Shown here piece after piece: positions 8,474 to 16,071 of a DNA stretch of 64,000 nt. Under the pieces are notes generated by a model, which saw nothing but the letters and a program-made list of their open reading frames with translations, was not told the origin of the DNA and searched no databases. Every line of letters starts with the position of its first letter. The first letter of the stretch is position 1. Source of the stretch: Bryobacterales bacterium (lineage in GTDB: Bacteria > Acidobacteriota > Terriglobia > Bryobacterales > UBA6623); assembly GCA_028819235.1 (NCBI GenBank), contig JAPPMC010000237.1:42655-106654 (forward strand), in the 5' to 3' direction. Made by a program: the position numbers and the translations under genes.

Positions 8474-10225
8474 ATGTCCTGCGTCAAGTCCCGCCAGTCC
8501 CCACGGGCCTTGCCGCTCCGCCTCGCAATCGCCGCCATCGCTGCGACTGCCTCGCTGTCCGCAGCGCCCGCTGCCTACGAAGACATCGGCGAGCGCGTCG
8601 GGATCTCCGCTCCGGTCACATTCGGAGGCCGGAACGCCAGTGACTACATATTGGAGACGACCGGCACCGGGGCGGCCATCTTCGACTTCGACCGGGACGG
8701 CGACAACGATGTACTGGTCGTGAACGGAACGACGTTCGAGCTTGAACCCCTCGGGCGCAGCCCCGGATCGATGCTCTACGTAAACGACGGGAGCGGCCGC
8801 TTCGAGGAGGCCGCTGCGCGGCTCGGCCTGACCGCAAAGGGCTGGGGCCAGGGGGTGTGCGTCGGGGACTTTGACAATGACGGGTGGGAAGACCTGCTCC
8901 TGACGCGATACGGGAAGAACGTGCTCTATCGAAACACGCGAGGCGCTTTCGAGGACGCCAGCGGGGGCCTCGACCAGTCCGGCGACGGGCCGCGCTGGGG
9001 CACCGGCTGCTCGTTCTTGGACTACGACTCGGACGGATTGCTGGATGTTTTCGTGGCGAACTACGTCGATTTCGATCCGGCGACCACACCGGCGCCTGGA
9101 TCCAGCGGCGCGTGCGAGTGGAAGGGCGTGCCGGTCATGTGCGGCCCGCGCGGGCTGCCGATGGCCCGGAACGCGCTCTACCGCAACCGGGGGTTAGGGC
9201 GCTTCGAAGACGTCTCGCAACAGGCCGGAATCCTCGCCCCTGGGGGCCGCTACGCCCTCGGTGTAGCCGCCGCCGACTTCGATCTGGACGGGAACGTCGA
9301 CGTCTACGTGGCCTGCGACATGACACCCAGCCTGCTGTACCGCAACAACGGCGACGGCACATTCACGGAGATTGGGGCCGAAGCCGGCGTCGCCTACAGC
9401 GCTGACGGTCAGCTTCAGGCAGGCATGGGGATCGCGGTCGCAGACTATGACGGCAACGGCTTCCTCGATGTGGCCAAGACCAACTTCTCGGGCGACCTCC
9501 CGTCCCTGTACGGCAACGAGGACGGAGTGTTCTACGAGGACTTGTCCCGCGACGCCGGCCTCGGAACTCGGCAGCTGCTGGGATGGGGCGCCCTGTTTGT
9601 GGACGCAGACGAGGACGGCTGGCCCGACCTCATGCTGGCCAACGGGCACGTTTACCCAGAGGTCGACGCGGCCCCGATCGGGGAGAGCTATCGGCAGCTG
9701 ACGCTGCTGTACCGGAACCTCGGCAACGGTGCATTCGCCGACGTTACCGACTCGTCCGGGCCCGCCCTGCAGCAACCTCGCCCGGCCCGGGGGCTCGCGG
9801 CCGGAGACCTGGACGGCGACGGCCACCCCGAGATCGTGGTGGTGAACGTCAATGCCCCCCCTGCCGTACTCAAGAACCGAGCAAGGCCGGGCAACGCGGT
9901 CGTAGTCCGGCTGCGGGGACGGCAGTCAAACCGCAGCGGCATCGGCGCGCGCGTAGAGTTGACTGCCGGCGGGCGCACCGCGCTACAAGCGGTGATTTCC
10001 GGCGGCAGCTACCTCTCGCAGAACGACCTTGCGTTGCATTTTGGGCTCGGGAGCAGCGATTCGGTCGACGAGCTGCGCGTGGTGTGGCCCAGTGGTCTGG
10101 AGCAGAGCTGGACTGGGATGGCGGGCAACCAGCGCTATGTCTTGACTGAAGGCACGGAACGCCCCGAGGCGAGAGCTCTGGTTGGCCGAGGCGCTCCGGA
10201 TTTGCCCGGGGCCGCCCGGCCGTGA
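8474..10225 (+). CDS. Exported FG-GAP/VCBS repeat protein with ASPIC/UnbV C-terminus
   Basis: 583 residues. The ATG at 8474 was chosen because it precedes a signal peptide (LAIAAIAATASLSAAPAA, about residues 17-34); the same frame is open further upstream but overlaps the DUF1501 gene. The body carries at least seven calcium-loop D-x-D-x-D-G-type repeats, for example DFDRDGDND, DFDNDGWED, DYDSDGLLD, DFDLDGNVD, DADEDGWPD and DLDGDGHPE, each followed by a strand such as LLLTRYG or VFVANY, as in an integrin-like beta-propeller. The C-terminal about 90 residues (QSNRSGIGARVE, then SGGSYLSQND and VDELRVVWPSG) are the ASPIC/UnbV domain. Such proteins are secreted or surface attached, with unknown ligand. 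A related protein lies at 52053-54299. Confidence 0.88.
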   Translation: MSCVKSRQSPRALPLRLAIAAIAATASLSAAPAAYEDIGERVGISAPVTFGGRNASDYILETTGTGAAIFDFDRDGDNDVLVVNGTTFELEPLGRSPGSMLYVNDGSGRFEEAAARLGLTAKGWGQGVCVGDFDNDGWEDLLLTRYGKNVLYRNTRGAFEDASGGLDQSGDGPRWGTGCSFLDYDSDGLLDVFVANYVDFDPATTPAPGSSGACEWKGVPVMCGPRGLPMARNALYRNRGLGRFEDVSQQAGILAPGGRYALGVAAADFDLDGNVDVYVACDMTPSLLYRNNGDGTFTEIGAEAGVAYSADGQLQAGMGIAVADYDGNGFLDVAKTNFSGDLPSLYGNEDGVFYEDLSRDAGLGTRQLLGWGALFVDADEDGWPDLMLANGHVYPEVDAAPIGESYRQLTLLYRNLGNGAFADVTDSSGPALQQPRPARGLAAGDLDGDGHPEIVVVNVNAPPAVLKNRARPGNAVVVRLRGRQSNRSGIGARVELTAGGRTALQAVISGGSYLSQNDLALHFGLGSSDSVDELRVVWPSGLEQSWTGMAGNQRYVLTEGTERPEARALVGRGAPDLPGAARP

Positions 10226-10235
10226 TGCCGCAAGT

Positions 10236-11564
10236 TCACTGGCTCCGACGCGGCCTTCGTATACGAGGGGCCGTCCCGGCTTCCCAAGCCCTATACGCCT
10301 TGAGCAGCTCTGCGGCCACCTGTGGGTGGGCTTTGGCCAAGTCGCGCTCCTCCGAAATGTCCGCTTCAAGATCGTAGAGCTCCGGTTCGCCCTTGTCCGC
10401 CAGCAGCTTCCACCGGCCCTGGCGAATCGCCCATCCGACTGGCGATCCCTTGTCCACCCAGTTCCAGTGCAGGGCGCCGTGCAGCGGCGCCTCCAACGGG
10501 CGGCCTTGGGCGGCCGGGAGGAAGTCGCGGCTGTCGAGCGGCACTCCCTCGGGCACGTCCACTCCGGCGGCGGCCAAGATGGTTGCGAAGGCGTCGATCG
10601 AGATCACGGGCTCGTCCGAGACCAGGCCTGCTGGGATGCGCCTCGGCCAGCGGGCCAAGAACGGCACGCGGATGCCTCCCTCGAACACGCTGTGCTTGAA
10701 GCCGCGCAGCCGTCCGTTGTCCGCTGTCGTGCCTCGGGCGCCGCCGTTGTCGGAGAAGTACACGACAAGTGTGTCTTCGGCGAGTTCGAGGCGGTCGAGG
10801 GCGTCGAGAATCTGGCCCACGCCTTCGTCGAGGATCGTCAGCATCGCCAGATAGGTGTTCCTTCTCGGATCAGGCTCGCTGAAGCGGCGCACGTAGTCCG
10901 GCGGTGCCTGCAGCGGGTTGTGCACGGCGCTGTAGGGGATATAGGCGAAGAACGGCCGATTGCGGTGCCGCTCTATGAAACGCACCGCTTCGCGGGTGAT
11001 GTTGCGGGTCAGGTAGCCGCTGTCCGCAACGGGCTCGGCGTCGCGGTAGATGGATGTCGCCTCATCGCTGATCGAGAGGTCGAAGTAGTCATGGCCCCCG
11101 TGTCCGAGGAAGCCGTAGAACGTGTCGAACCCGCGTCGCACCGGTCGGTGCTCGGGCGTGTAGCCGAGGTGCCACTTGCCGAACACTCCTGTCGCGAAGC
11201 CGGCGTCTTGGAGCAGGTTCGCAAGCGTCACCTCGTCCGTGGGGAGGCCGGCGCGTGAGTCGGACGCCTCGTAGAAGCCGAACCGCTGCTGGTAGCGGCC
11301 GGTCAGCAGGCCCGCCCGGGTGGGCGCGCACACCGGGCAGCTCGCGTACCCGTTCGTGAACCGCACTCCCTCGGCGGCCAGACGATCAATGTTCGGCGTC
11401 CGCGCCTCGTCGGCCCCGGGGTAACAGCTGATGTCCGCGTATCCCTGGTCGTCGGAGACGATCAGGACGGCGTTGGCCGCTCTGGCGGAGGTGGCAGCGC
11501 CGATGGCCAGGGCGGCGATCGCGGCTAGTGCCGGGCCCCTCAGGTGTGGCCGCATGCAGGTCAT
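10236..11564 (-). CDS. Arylsulfatase, FGly-dependent type I
   Basis: 442 residues, the usual length for a single-domain sulfatase that hydrolyses sulfate esters with a formylglycine. The FGly motif C-A-P-T-R lies at residues 79-83 (CPVCAPTRAGLLTGR), the metal-binding pair DD at 38-39 (VSDDQGYAD), TPNIDRLAAEG follows, then GKWHLGY and YFSDNGG. The N-terminus has an Ala-rich signal peptide. The ATG at 11564 is preceded by GAGGCGG; a TTG at 11579 would overlap the preceding gene's stop. It lies directly behind the beta-propeller gene and at the end of a same-strand series beginning with the TctCBA transporter. The substrate cannot be predicted. Confidence 0.9.
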   Translation of the reverse strand: MTCMRPHLRGPALAAIAALAIGAATSARAANAVLIVSDDQGYADISCYPGADEARTPNIDRLAAEGVRFTNGYASCPVCAPTRAGLLTGRYQQRFGFYEASDSRAGLPTDEVTLANLLQDAGFATGVFGKWHLGYTPEHRPVRRGFDTFYGFLGHGGHDYFDLSISDEATSIYRDAEPVADSGYLTRNITREAVRFIERHRNRPFFAYIPYSAVHNPLQAPPDYVRRFSEPDPRRNTYLAMLTILDEGVGQILDALDRLELAEDTLVVYFSDNGGARGTTADNGRLRGFKHSVFEGGIRVPFLARWPRRIPAGLVSDEPVISIDAFATILAAAGVDVPEGVPLDSRDFLPAAQGRPLEAPLHGALHWNWVDKGSPVGWAIRQGRWKLLADKGEPELYDLEADISEERDLAKAHPQVAAELLKAYRAWEAGTAPRIRRPRRSQ

Positions 11565-11575
11565 TGGCGTCCGCC

Positions 11576-12895
11576 TCAACCCTCACTGATGCAGAAGAGT
11601 TCGTCCTCGCTTCGCAGGTACATCTTGCCGTCCACCACGACGGGCGATGCGATGAAGATCTCTTCCCCCATCTTGTTGACCGCCAGCACCTCGAACTCCT
11701 TGCCAAGCTTCAGGACGACGACATCCCCCTGCTCGGTTGCGATGTAGAGCTTCCCACCCGCCGCAACGGGCGATGCCTTCAGCGAATAAGACTCCGGAAG
11801 CCGCTGCTGATGGTAGTGCTTCTCCCCGGTCTCTGCGTCGAAAGCGCTGGCAATTGCACGGTCGGTGACCCAGTACAGGATGCCGTCGTGCAGCACTGGG
11901 GAGGCACTGTATGCGTTGGCCACTTGATTCGTCCATTTCACGAATCTGTCGTTGCCCGTCAGGTCACCCGTGCCGCCCAGCTGGACGGCCAGCAGGTTTG
12001 GGTTGCGGTATCCCGTCATTGCGATCACCATGTCGTTTCCGACGTCAATGACCGCAGGAATCGCGTTGGGGCCCAGCCCGCCTGCTTCCCAAATCAGCTC
12101 CCCGGTCTCGAGGTCGTAGGTGCGAAGTCTCTCCGAGCTGGTCACCAGCTGTTTGCGGCCGTCATGCTCGACCACCGCCGGCTGGGCCCAGCTGCTGCGC
12201 TCGTCTCGGGCGGCGCGCCAGAGTTCCTCCCCGGTTGCCTTGTCGAGCGCAACAACATAAGAGTCGCCCTCGTGGTCGTTCTGCAGGATCAGCTTGTCCT
12301 CGTGCAGGACGGGGGCGGCTCCCTCCCCGAAGGCATTGCGCATGTACAGCGGCCCCAGATCCTTCTGCCAGAGCAGATTGCCGTCCATGTCGTAGGCGTA
12401 GAAGCCGCGGGACCCGAAACTGGCGATGAGGATCTCCCCATCTGTGACGGGCGAGTTCGACGCGAAGCTGCCGTACCTGCGGTGGTAGCCCTCGTGCGGC
12501 TTCTTGCTGGTGGCCGTCTTGCGCCAGATCTCTTCGCCGGTGTCCTTGTCGAAGGCCATGACTAGGAAGTCGTACAGCGGAAGCGCGCCCGCCCCGTCGT
12601 CCTTCTCGGAGACCACGGCCGTGGTCAGGAACAGCTTCCCGCCCGAGATTACCGGCGTCGAGTGCCCTTTTCCGGGAATCGGTATGCGCCACGTCACATT
12701 CTCGGAATCCGAGAAGCGGAGGGCAGCGTCGCTCTCGGCCACGCCATTGTTGTGCGGCCCGCGCCACTGCAGCCAGGCCTGCGCTGCGTCACCATCGGCC
12801 GAATGGGTCAGGACAGGCGCCAAGAGCGCGATAGAGCCCACTGCTAGGGCCGAGAGGAGGTGCGGGCATTTGGACTGTTGAGGGAGTTGTCTCAT
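11576..12895 (-). CDS. Exported PQQ-type beta-propeller protein
   Basis: 439 residues with a signal peptide (LLSALAVGSIALLAPVLTHS). The body contains repeated propeller blades with the tryptophan-docking pattern D-x-x-T-G-E-x-x-W: KDTGEEIWR, KATGEELWR, LETGELIWE and AETGEKHYH, as in PQQ-like/BamB-like repeats. The opening WLQWRGPHNNGVAE is the usual N-terminus of stand-alone PQQ-binding-like proteins in Acidobacteriota and Planctomycetota. No catalytic domain is visible; roles suggested for relatives (structural, binding) are not established. The stop codon is 11 bases upstream of the sulfatase ATG, so the two are probably one transcript. Confidence 0.85.
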   Translation of the reverse strand: MRQLPQQSKCPHLLSALAVGSIALLAPVLTHSADGDAAQAWLQWRGPHNNGVAESDAALRFSDSENVTWRIPIPGKGHSTPVISGGKLFLTTAVVSEKDDGAGALPLYDFLVMAFDKDTGEEIWRKTATSKKPHEGYHRRYGSFASNSPVTDGEILIASFGSRGFYAYDMDGNLLWQKDLGPLYMRNAFGEGAAPVLHEDKLILQNDHEGDSYVVALDKATGEELWRAARDERSSWAQPAVVEHDGRKQLVTSSERLRTYDLETGELIWEAGGLGPNAIPAVIDVGNDMVIAMTGYRNPNLLAVQLGGTGDLTGNDRFVKWTNQVANAYSASPVLHDGILYWVTDRAIASAFDAETGEKHYHQQRLPESYSLKASPVAAGGKLYIATEQGDVVVLKLGKEFEVLAVNKMGEEIFIASPVVVDGKMYLRSEDELFCISEG

Positions 12896-12920
12896 GGGTT
12901 TTCTGCCTTGGTCAGGGGGT

Positions 12921-12939
12921 CCCGGGCGGGTCGCCCGGG
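12921..12939. terminator. Perfect 8-bp hairpin in tctA/beta-propeller spacer
   Basis: CCCGGGCG, loop GGT, CGCCCGGG. It lies between the tctA stop and the beta-propeller start on the minus strand. There is no T-run after it in either direction, so it is not a textbook intrinsic terminator; it could attenuate transcription or stabilise an mRNA end. Confidence 0.35.
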
Positions 12940-12956
12940 CCTTAGGTTAGCGGTCC

Positions 12957-12973
12957 GGGGCCGCATGGGCCCC
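12957..12973. terminator. 6-bp hairpin directly behind tctA
   Basis: GGGGCC, loop GCATG, GGCCCC, seven bases after the tctA stop codon on the minus strand and 17 bases from the stronger hairpin at 12921-12939. Also without a T-run; the pair together may lower expression of the two genes that follow. Confidence 0.3.
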
Positions 12974-12980
12974 AATATCG

Positions 12981-14492
12981 TTAGGCGCTTGAGGGCGGTC
13001 CAAGGTTGCTCCGGGATGCGGACCTGCGGGACCGGATCCAAGGCCAGGCAATCGAGAGCACGGCGGCTGCCAGGAAGACCGCCACGATCGGCCTCGCTAC
13101 GAGCGCCAGCCAGTCCCCACCGCTCAGGATGAGCGCCCGCCTGAGGTTGGATTCCATCATGGGGCCGAGGATCAGCCCGAGCACGAGCGGGCCCAACGGA
13201 ATCCTGGCCCTGCGGAACACGAAGCCCACAAGTCCGGCGGCGTACATGGCCCACACGTCTGCCACGGCGTTGTTGAGGGCGTAGGATCCGACCGTTCCGA
13301 AAACGATGATCCCTGCCCACAGTAGTGGCGGCGGGACGCTGAGGACCTTGGCCAACGGTCTGGCTCCCAGCAGGCCGACCGCCATGATCATCAGGCACGC
13401 GAACACCAGCAGAAAGACGATCGAGAACACGAACGCCTGATTGTTCGCGAACAGCAGCGGGCCCGGTTGGATGCCGTGGATCAGCAGCGCCCCGATGAGG
13501 ATTGCCGACACAGCGTCTCCGGGTATCCCCAAGGTCAGCATCGTTGTCATGGCCCCGCCGATGGCGGCGTTGCACGCGGAGCAGCTCGCGGCCAGCCCTC
13601 GCAAGGAGCCCTTCCCGAACTGCCCCTTGTCCTTAGACGTGCGCCGCGCCTGTTCCCAAGCGATGACCGATCCGATATCGCCACCGGCTGCGGGGATCGC
13701 GCCGACCATCGTTCCCACTCCCGCGCCGCTCAGCGTCGAGCCAAGTAGCGACTTGGCATCGGCCGCCTTGGGCACGACCCGACCGATCTCGATCCTTGCC
13801 GCTTTCGCGCGGGCCCGCCGTTCGGAGACTTGCGAGAGCACCTCGCCGAGCCCGAACAGGCCGATCATCACAGGCACGAACGAGATCCCGTCCAGGAATT
13901 CCGAGAGCCCGAACGTGTACCGGGGATAGGCCGTCATCGGATCGAGGCCCACCAGAGCGAGTGCTAGGCCCAAGCTGCCGGCCAGCATTCCCTGAAGGAC
14001 GCGGTCGCCCGACACGCCAGCCATAAGGCTGATTCCCAGCAGGGCGAGCCCAAAGTACTCAGCAGGACCGAACCGCAAGGCAAAGCTGGCGATCGGAAAG
14101 GCCAGGAACGCTAGGAAAGCGATGCTGGTGAGCTGGCCGGCCGCGGAGGCGAGGGCATTGATGCCCAGCGCGAGTCCTGCCTTGCCCTTTCGCGTCAGTG
14201 CGTACCCGTCCCACGATGTCGCAATCGATGCTGGCGTTCCGGGAACGTTGATCAGGATTGCTGGGATGCCGCCGGCTGGGATTGCGCCGCAGTAGATTCC
14301 CAGCAGCATCGCCAGCCCTTGCTCCGGAGACACCCAGAACGTCAGCGGTGTCAGGACCGCGACGCCCATGGTGGCCGTAAGGCCCGGAAGTGCCCCGAAA
14401 ACCGCACCTAGGCAAACCCCGGCCCCTAGGAATGCCAGCACTTGCCAGTCGAGGACCGCGGCAAGGCCCGCCAGGAGTTCGGCTGTCACCAC
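12981..14492 (-). CDS. tctA: Tripartite tricarboxylate transporter, large membrane subunit TctA
   Basis: 503 residues with about 12 hydrophobic segments. It is the large permease of TTT-family secondary transporters, which import organic acids with a periplasmic binding protein and a small membrane subunit. Family motifs are clear: GAVFGALPGLTATMG near residues 30-45, YCGAIPAGGIPAILINVPGTPASIATSWDGY near 70-100, and GAIPAAGGDIGSVIAWEQAR near 265-285, with a second conserved loop GIPGDAVSAILIGALLIHGIQPGP near 325-348. The start is GTG. It follows tctB by 46 bases; the three genes form a complete transporter. The transported acid cannot be deduced from sequence. Confidence 0.92.
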   Translation of the reverse strand: MVTAELLAGLAAVLDWQVLAFLGAGVCLGAVFGALPGLTATMGVAVLTPLTFWVSPEQGLAMLLGIYCGAIPAGGIPAILINVPGTPASIATSWDGYALTRKGKAGLALGINALASAAGQLTSIAFLAFLAFPIASFALRFGPAEYFGLALLGISLMAGVSGDRVLQGMLAGSLGLALALVGLDPMTAYPRYTFGLSEFLDGISFVPVMIGLFGLGEVLSQVSERRARAKAARIEIGRVVPKAADAKSLLGSTLSGAGVGTMVGAIPAAGGDIGSVIAWEQARRTSKDKGQFGKGSLRGLAASCSACNAAIGGAMTTMLTLGIPGDAVSAILIGALLIHGIQPGPLLFANNQAFVFSIVFLLVFACLMIMAVGLLGARPLAKVLSVPPPLLWAGIIVFGTVGSYALNNAVADVWAMYAAGLVGFVFRRARIPLGPLVLGLILGPMMESNLRRALILSGGDWLALVARPIVAVFLAAAVLSIAWPWIRSRRSASRSNLGPPSSA

Positions 14493-14538
14493 CCTGGCTC
14501 CGCGGGGGCCATGGCTTGCGCCGTCGCGTCCCCGCCAC

Positions 14539-14961
14539 TCATTGCAGGCTCACGTTCAGGCCGGCATCGAAGGCGATGTGCACGAACGCCACCAGTGCGG
14601 CCGAGAATGCCAGCGAGGGCAGCCACCGCCGTCCCAGGAACCGGAGCGCCAGCAGGATGAACACGGCCGTCCGCACGAGGAAAAACCCAGTGCCCCACAG
14701 AGCAAGGTAGGCGAACAGCAGCGCCGCGATCACGGCCACAGCGCGGAGATCTCCACCGTTCGTGTCCGAGGTCGCCGAGTGGCGGATTCCCCGGATTGCC
14801 AGACTTGCGGCCAAGGCCGCCATCAGCACCCCGACCGCTTGGGGAAAGAAACCCGCTCCGGGCAGGCCCCCCACGCCAGCGGGGAGCATGGTCCCGGAAG
14901 CCAGCAGTCCCGCACCCAAGACCAGGAAGGCCCCGCCTGTTGCCACGTCCTCGCGGACCAT
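14539..14961 (-). CDS. tctB: Tripartite tricarboxylate transporter, small membrane subunit TctB
   Basis: 140 residues with four hydrophobic segments, the size and topology of TctB. The family feature is the first membrane helix followed by GGLPGAGFFPQAVGVLMAALA, the conserved G-x-G-x-F-P region. The start codon directly follows the tctC stop codon with no bases between, so translation is very likely coupled. It acts with TctA in the inner membrane as part of the importer. Confidence 0.85.
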   Translation of the reverse strand: MVREDVATGGAFLVLGAGLLASGTMLPAGVGGLPGAGFFPQAVGVLMAALAASLAIRGIRHSATSDTNGGDLRAVAVIAALLFAYLALWGTGFFLVRTAVFILLALRFLGRRWLPSLAFSAALVAFVHIAFDAGLNVSLQ

Positions 14962-15924
14962 TCAGGGAGCTCCCAGACGAACTAGCTTCGGAACCTGCTC
15001 TTCGAAGAACTGCTGCTGCTGCAGCGCGAACGATTCGAAGTCCTCCCGCCCCAGGAAGAGCGGCTGCATTCCGCGCTCGCGGCAAAGCTTGGCCCATTCG
15101 GGGCTCCCGAAGGCCACCTCGAACGCGTCCGCCAGCTGAGCGACGCGTTCTTCATCGATCCCTGCCGGCCCGAAGAAACCGCTCCATGCGGGCGTACCGA
15201 TCGGATACCCGAGCTCGTGGGTGGTCGGCACATCCGGCAGCACGGAAGAGCGCTCGGCATCGAACACCGCGAGCGCACGAAGCGTGCCCGACTGCACGTG
15301 GGACACCACCTCTCCCACGCCCGCCACCGCTCCGTCCGAGTGTCCGCCAATCACGGACACCAGCGCCGGCGTCGAGCCTCCGTACGGCAGGTGAGTGAAG
15401 CGCGCGCCTGTACCCTGCTCCATCAGCAGGATGTTGAAGTGCCAGATGGACCCGATGCCGGAGTTTGCCATCACGACGCCCCCTGAACCGCCCTTCGCCT
15501 CGGTGATGAATTCCTCGAAGGTTAGCCATGGGGCGTCCGCTTGGACTACCAGCGCGGGCGCGGTCTTGGAGACGAGGCAGATCAGGGACACGTCCGATGG
15601 GCCTATGTCCGCGTACCCAAGGGAGCGGACGATGGCGATCTCGACGGGCGCGTGGCCGATCGTGTAGCCGTCGGGGGACCGCCGTGCGACGAAGGAAAAG
15701 GCCAGTGCTCCACTGGCGCCGGGGCGGTTCTCGCAAACGATCGGAACACCCAGACGGCTCTCAGCGAGGGAGGCCATCACTCGGGAGACCGTGTCCGATG
15801 TCCCTCCGGGGGCGGCCTGCACGATGAGCTTGATCTCTCTGGCCGGGTATGGTCCTTGGGGCGCGGAACACGCAGCTAGCAGAATGCCTGCCGATAGGAC
15901 TCCGACGCTCCTCCCGGCCCGCAT
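14962..15924 (-). CDS. tctC: Tripartite tricarboxylate transporter substrate-binding lipoprotein TctC (Bug family)
   Basis: 320 residues. The N-terminus has a lipoprotein signal with lipobox L-A-A-C at Cys 19. The mature part is a Bug/TctC periplasmic binding protein: YPAREIKLIVQAAPGGTSDTVSR near 26-48 is the conserved first ligand loop, followed by VPIVCENRPGASG near 60, and FTHLPYGGSTPALVSVIGGHSD near 175-197, the second ligand loop. Bug proteins bind diverse carboxylates or amides. It is first in the tctCBA transcript, the normal order for this transporter, and is followed on the same strand by beta-propeller and sulfatase genes. Confidence 0.92.
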   Translation of the reverse strand: MRAGRSVGVLSAGILLAACSAPQGPYPAREIKLIVQAAPGGTSDTVSRVMASLAESRLGVPIVCENRPGASGALAFSFVARRSPDGYTIGHAPVEIAIVRSLGYADIGPSDVSLICLVSKTAPALVVQADAPWLTFEEFITEAKGGSGGVVMANSGIGSIWHFNILLMEQGTGARFTHLPYGGSTPALVSVIGGHSDGAVAGVGEVVSHVQSGTLRALAVFDAERSSVLPDVPTTHELGYPIGTPAWSGFFGPAGIDEERVAQLADAFEVAFGSPEWAKLCRERGMQPLFLGREDFESFALQQQQFFEEQVPKLVRLGAP

Positions 15925-16071
15925 CAGCCCGGTAGATTGTACCCGACGACGGGTGCCGCCCCCGGCGTGCCGAAGTTGACGCGGGGGCTCTCACGAGCCC
16001 GTTGAGGCTCCGAGGCAGGGCTCGCGGGCAGGCTGAGGGCAAACCGAGTGGGGATGCCCGATACTGAATCT

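Noticed and set aside
16048..16071. Earlier GTG/ATG starts of the TbpB-like protein
   Set aside because: They add eight (GTG) or six (ATG) residues before the signal peptide with no better ribosome binding site, so the ATG at 16072 was preferred, with low certainty.
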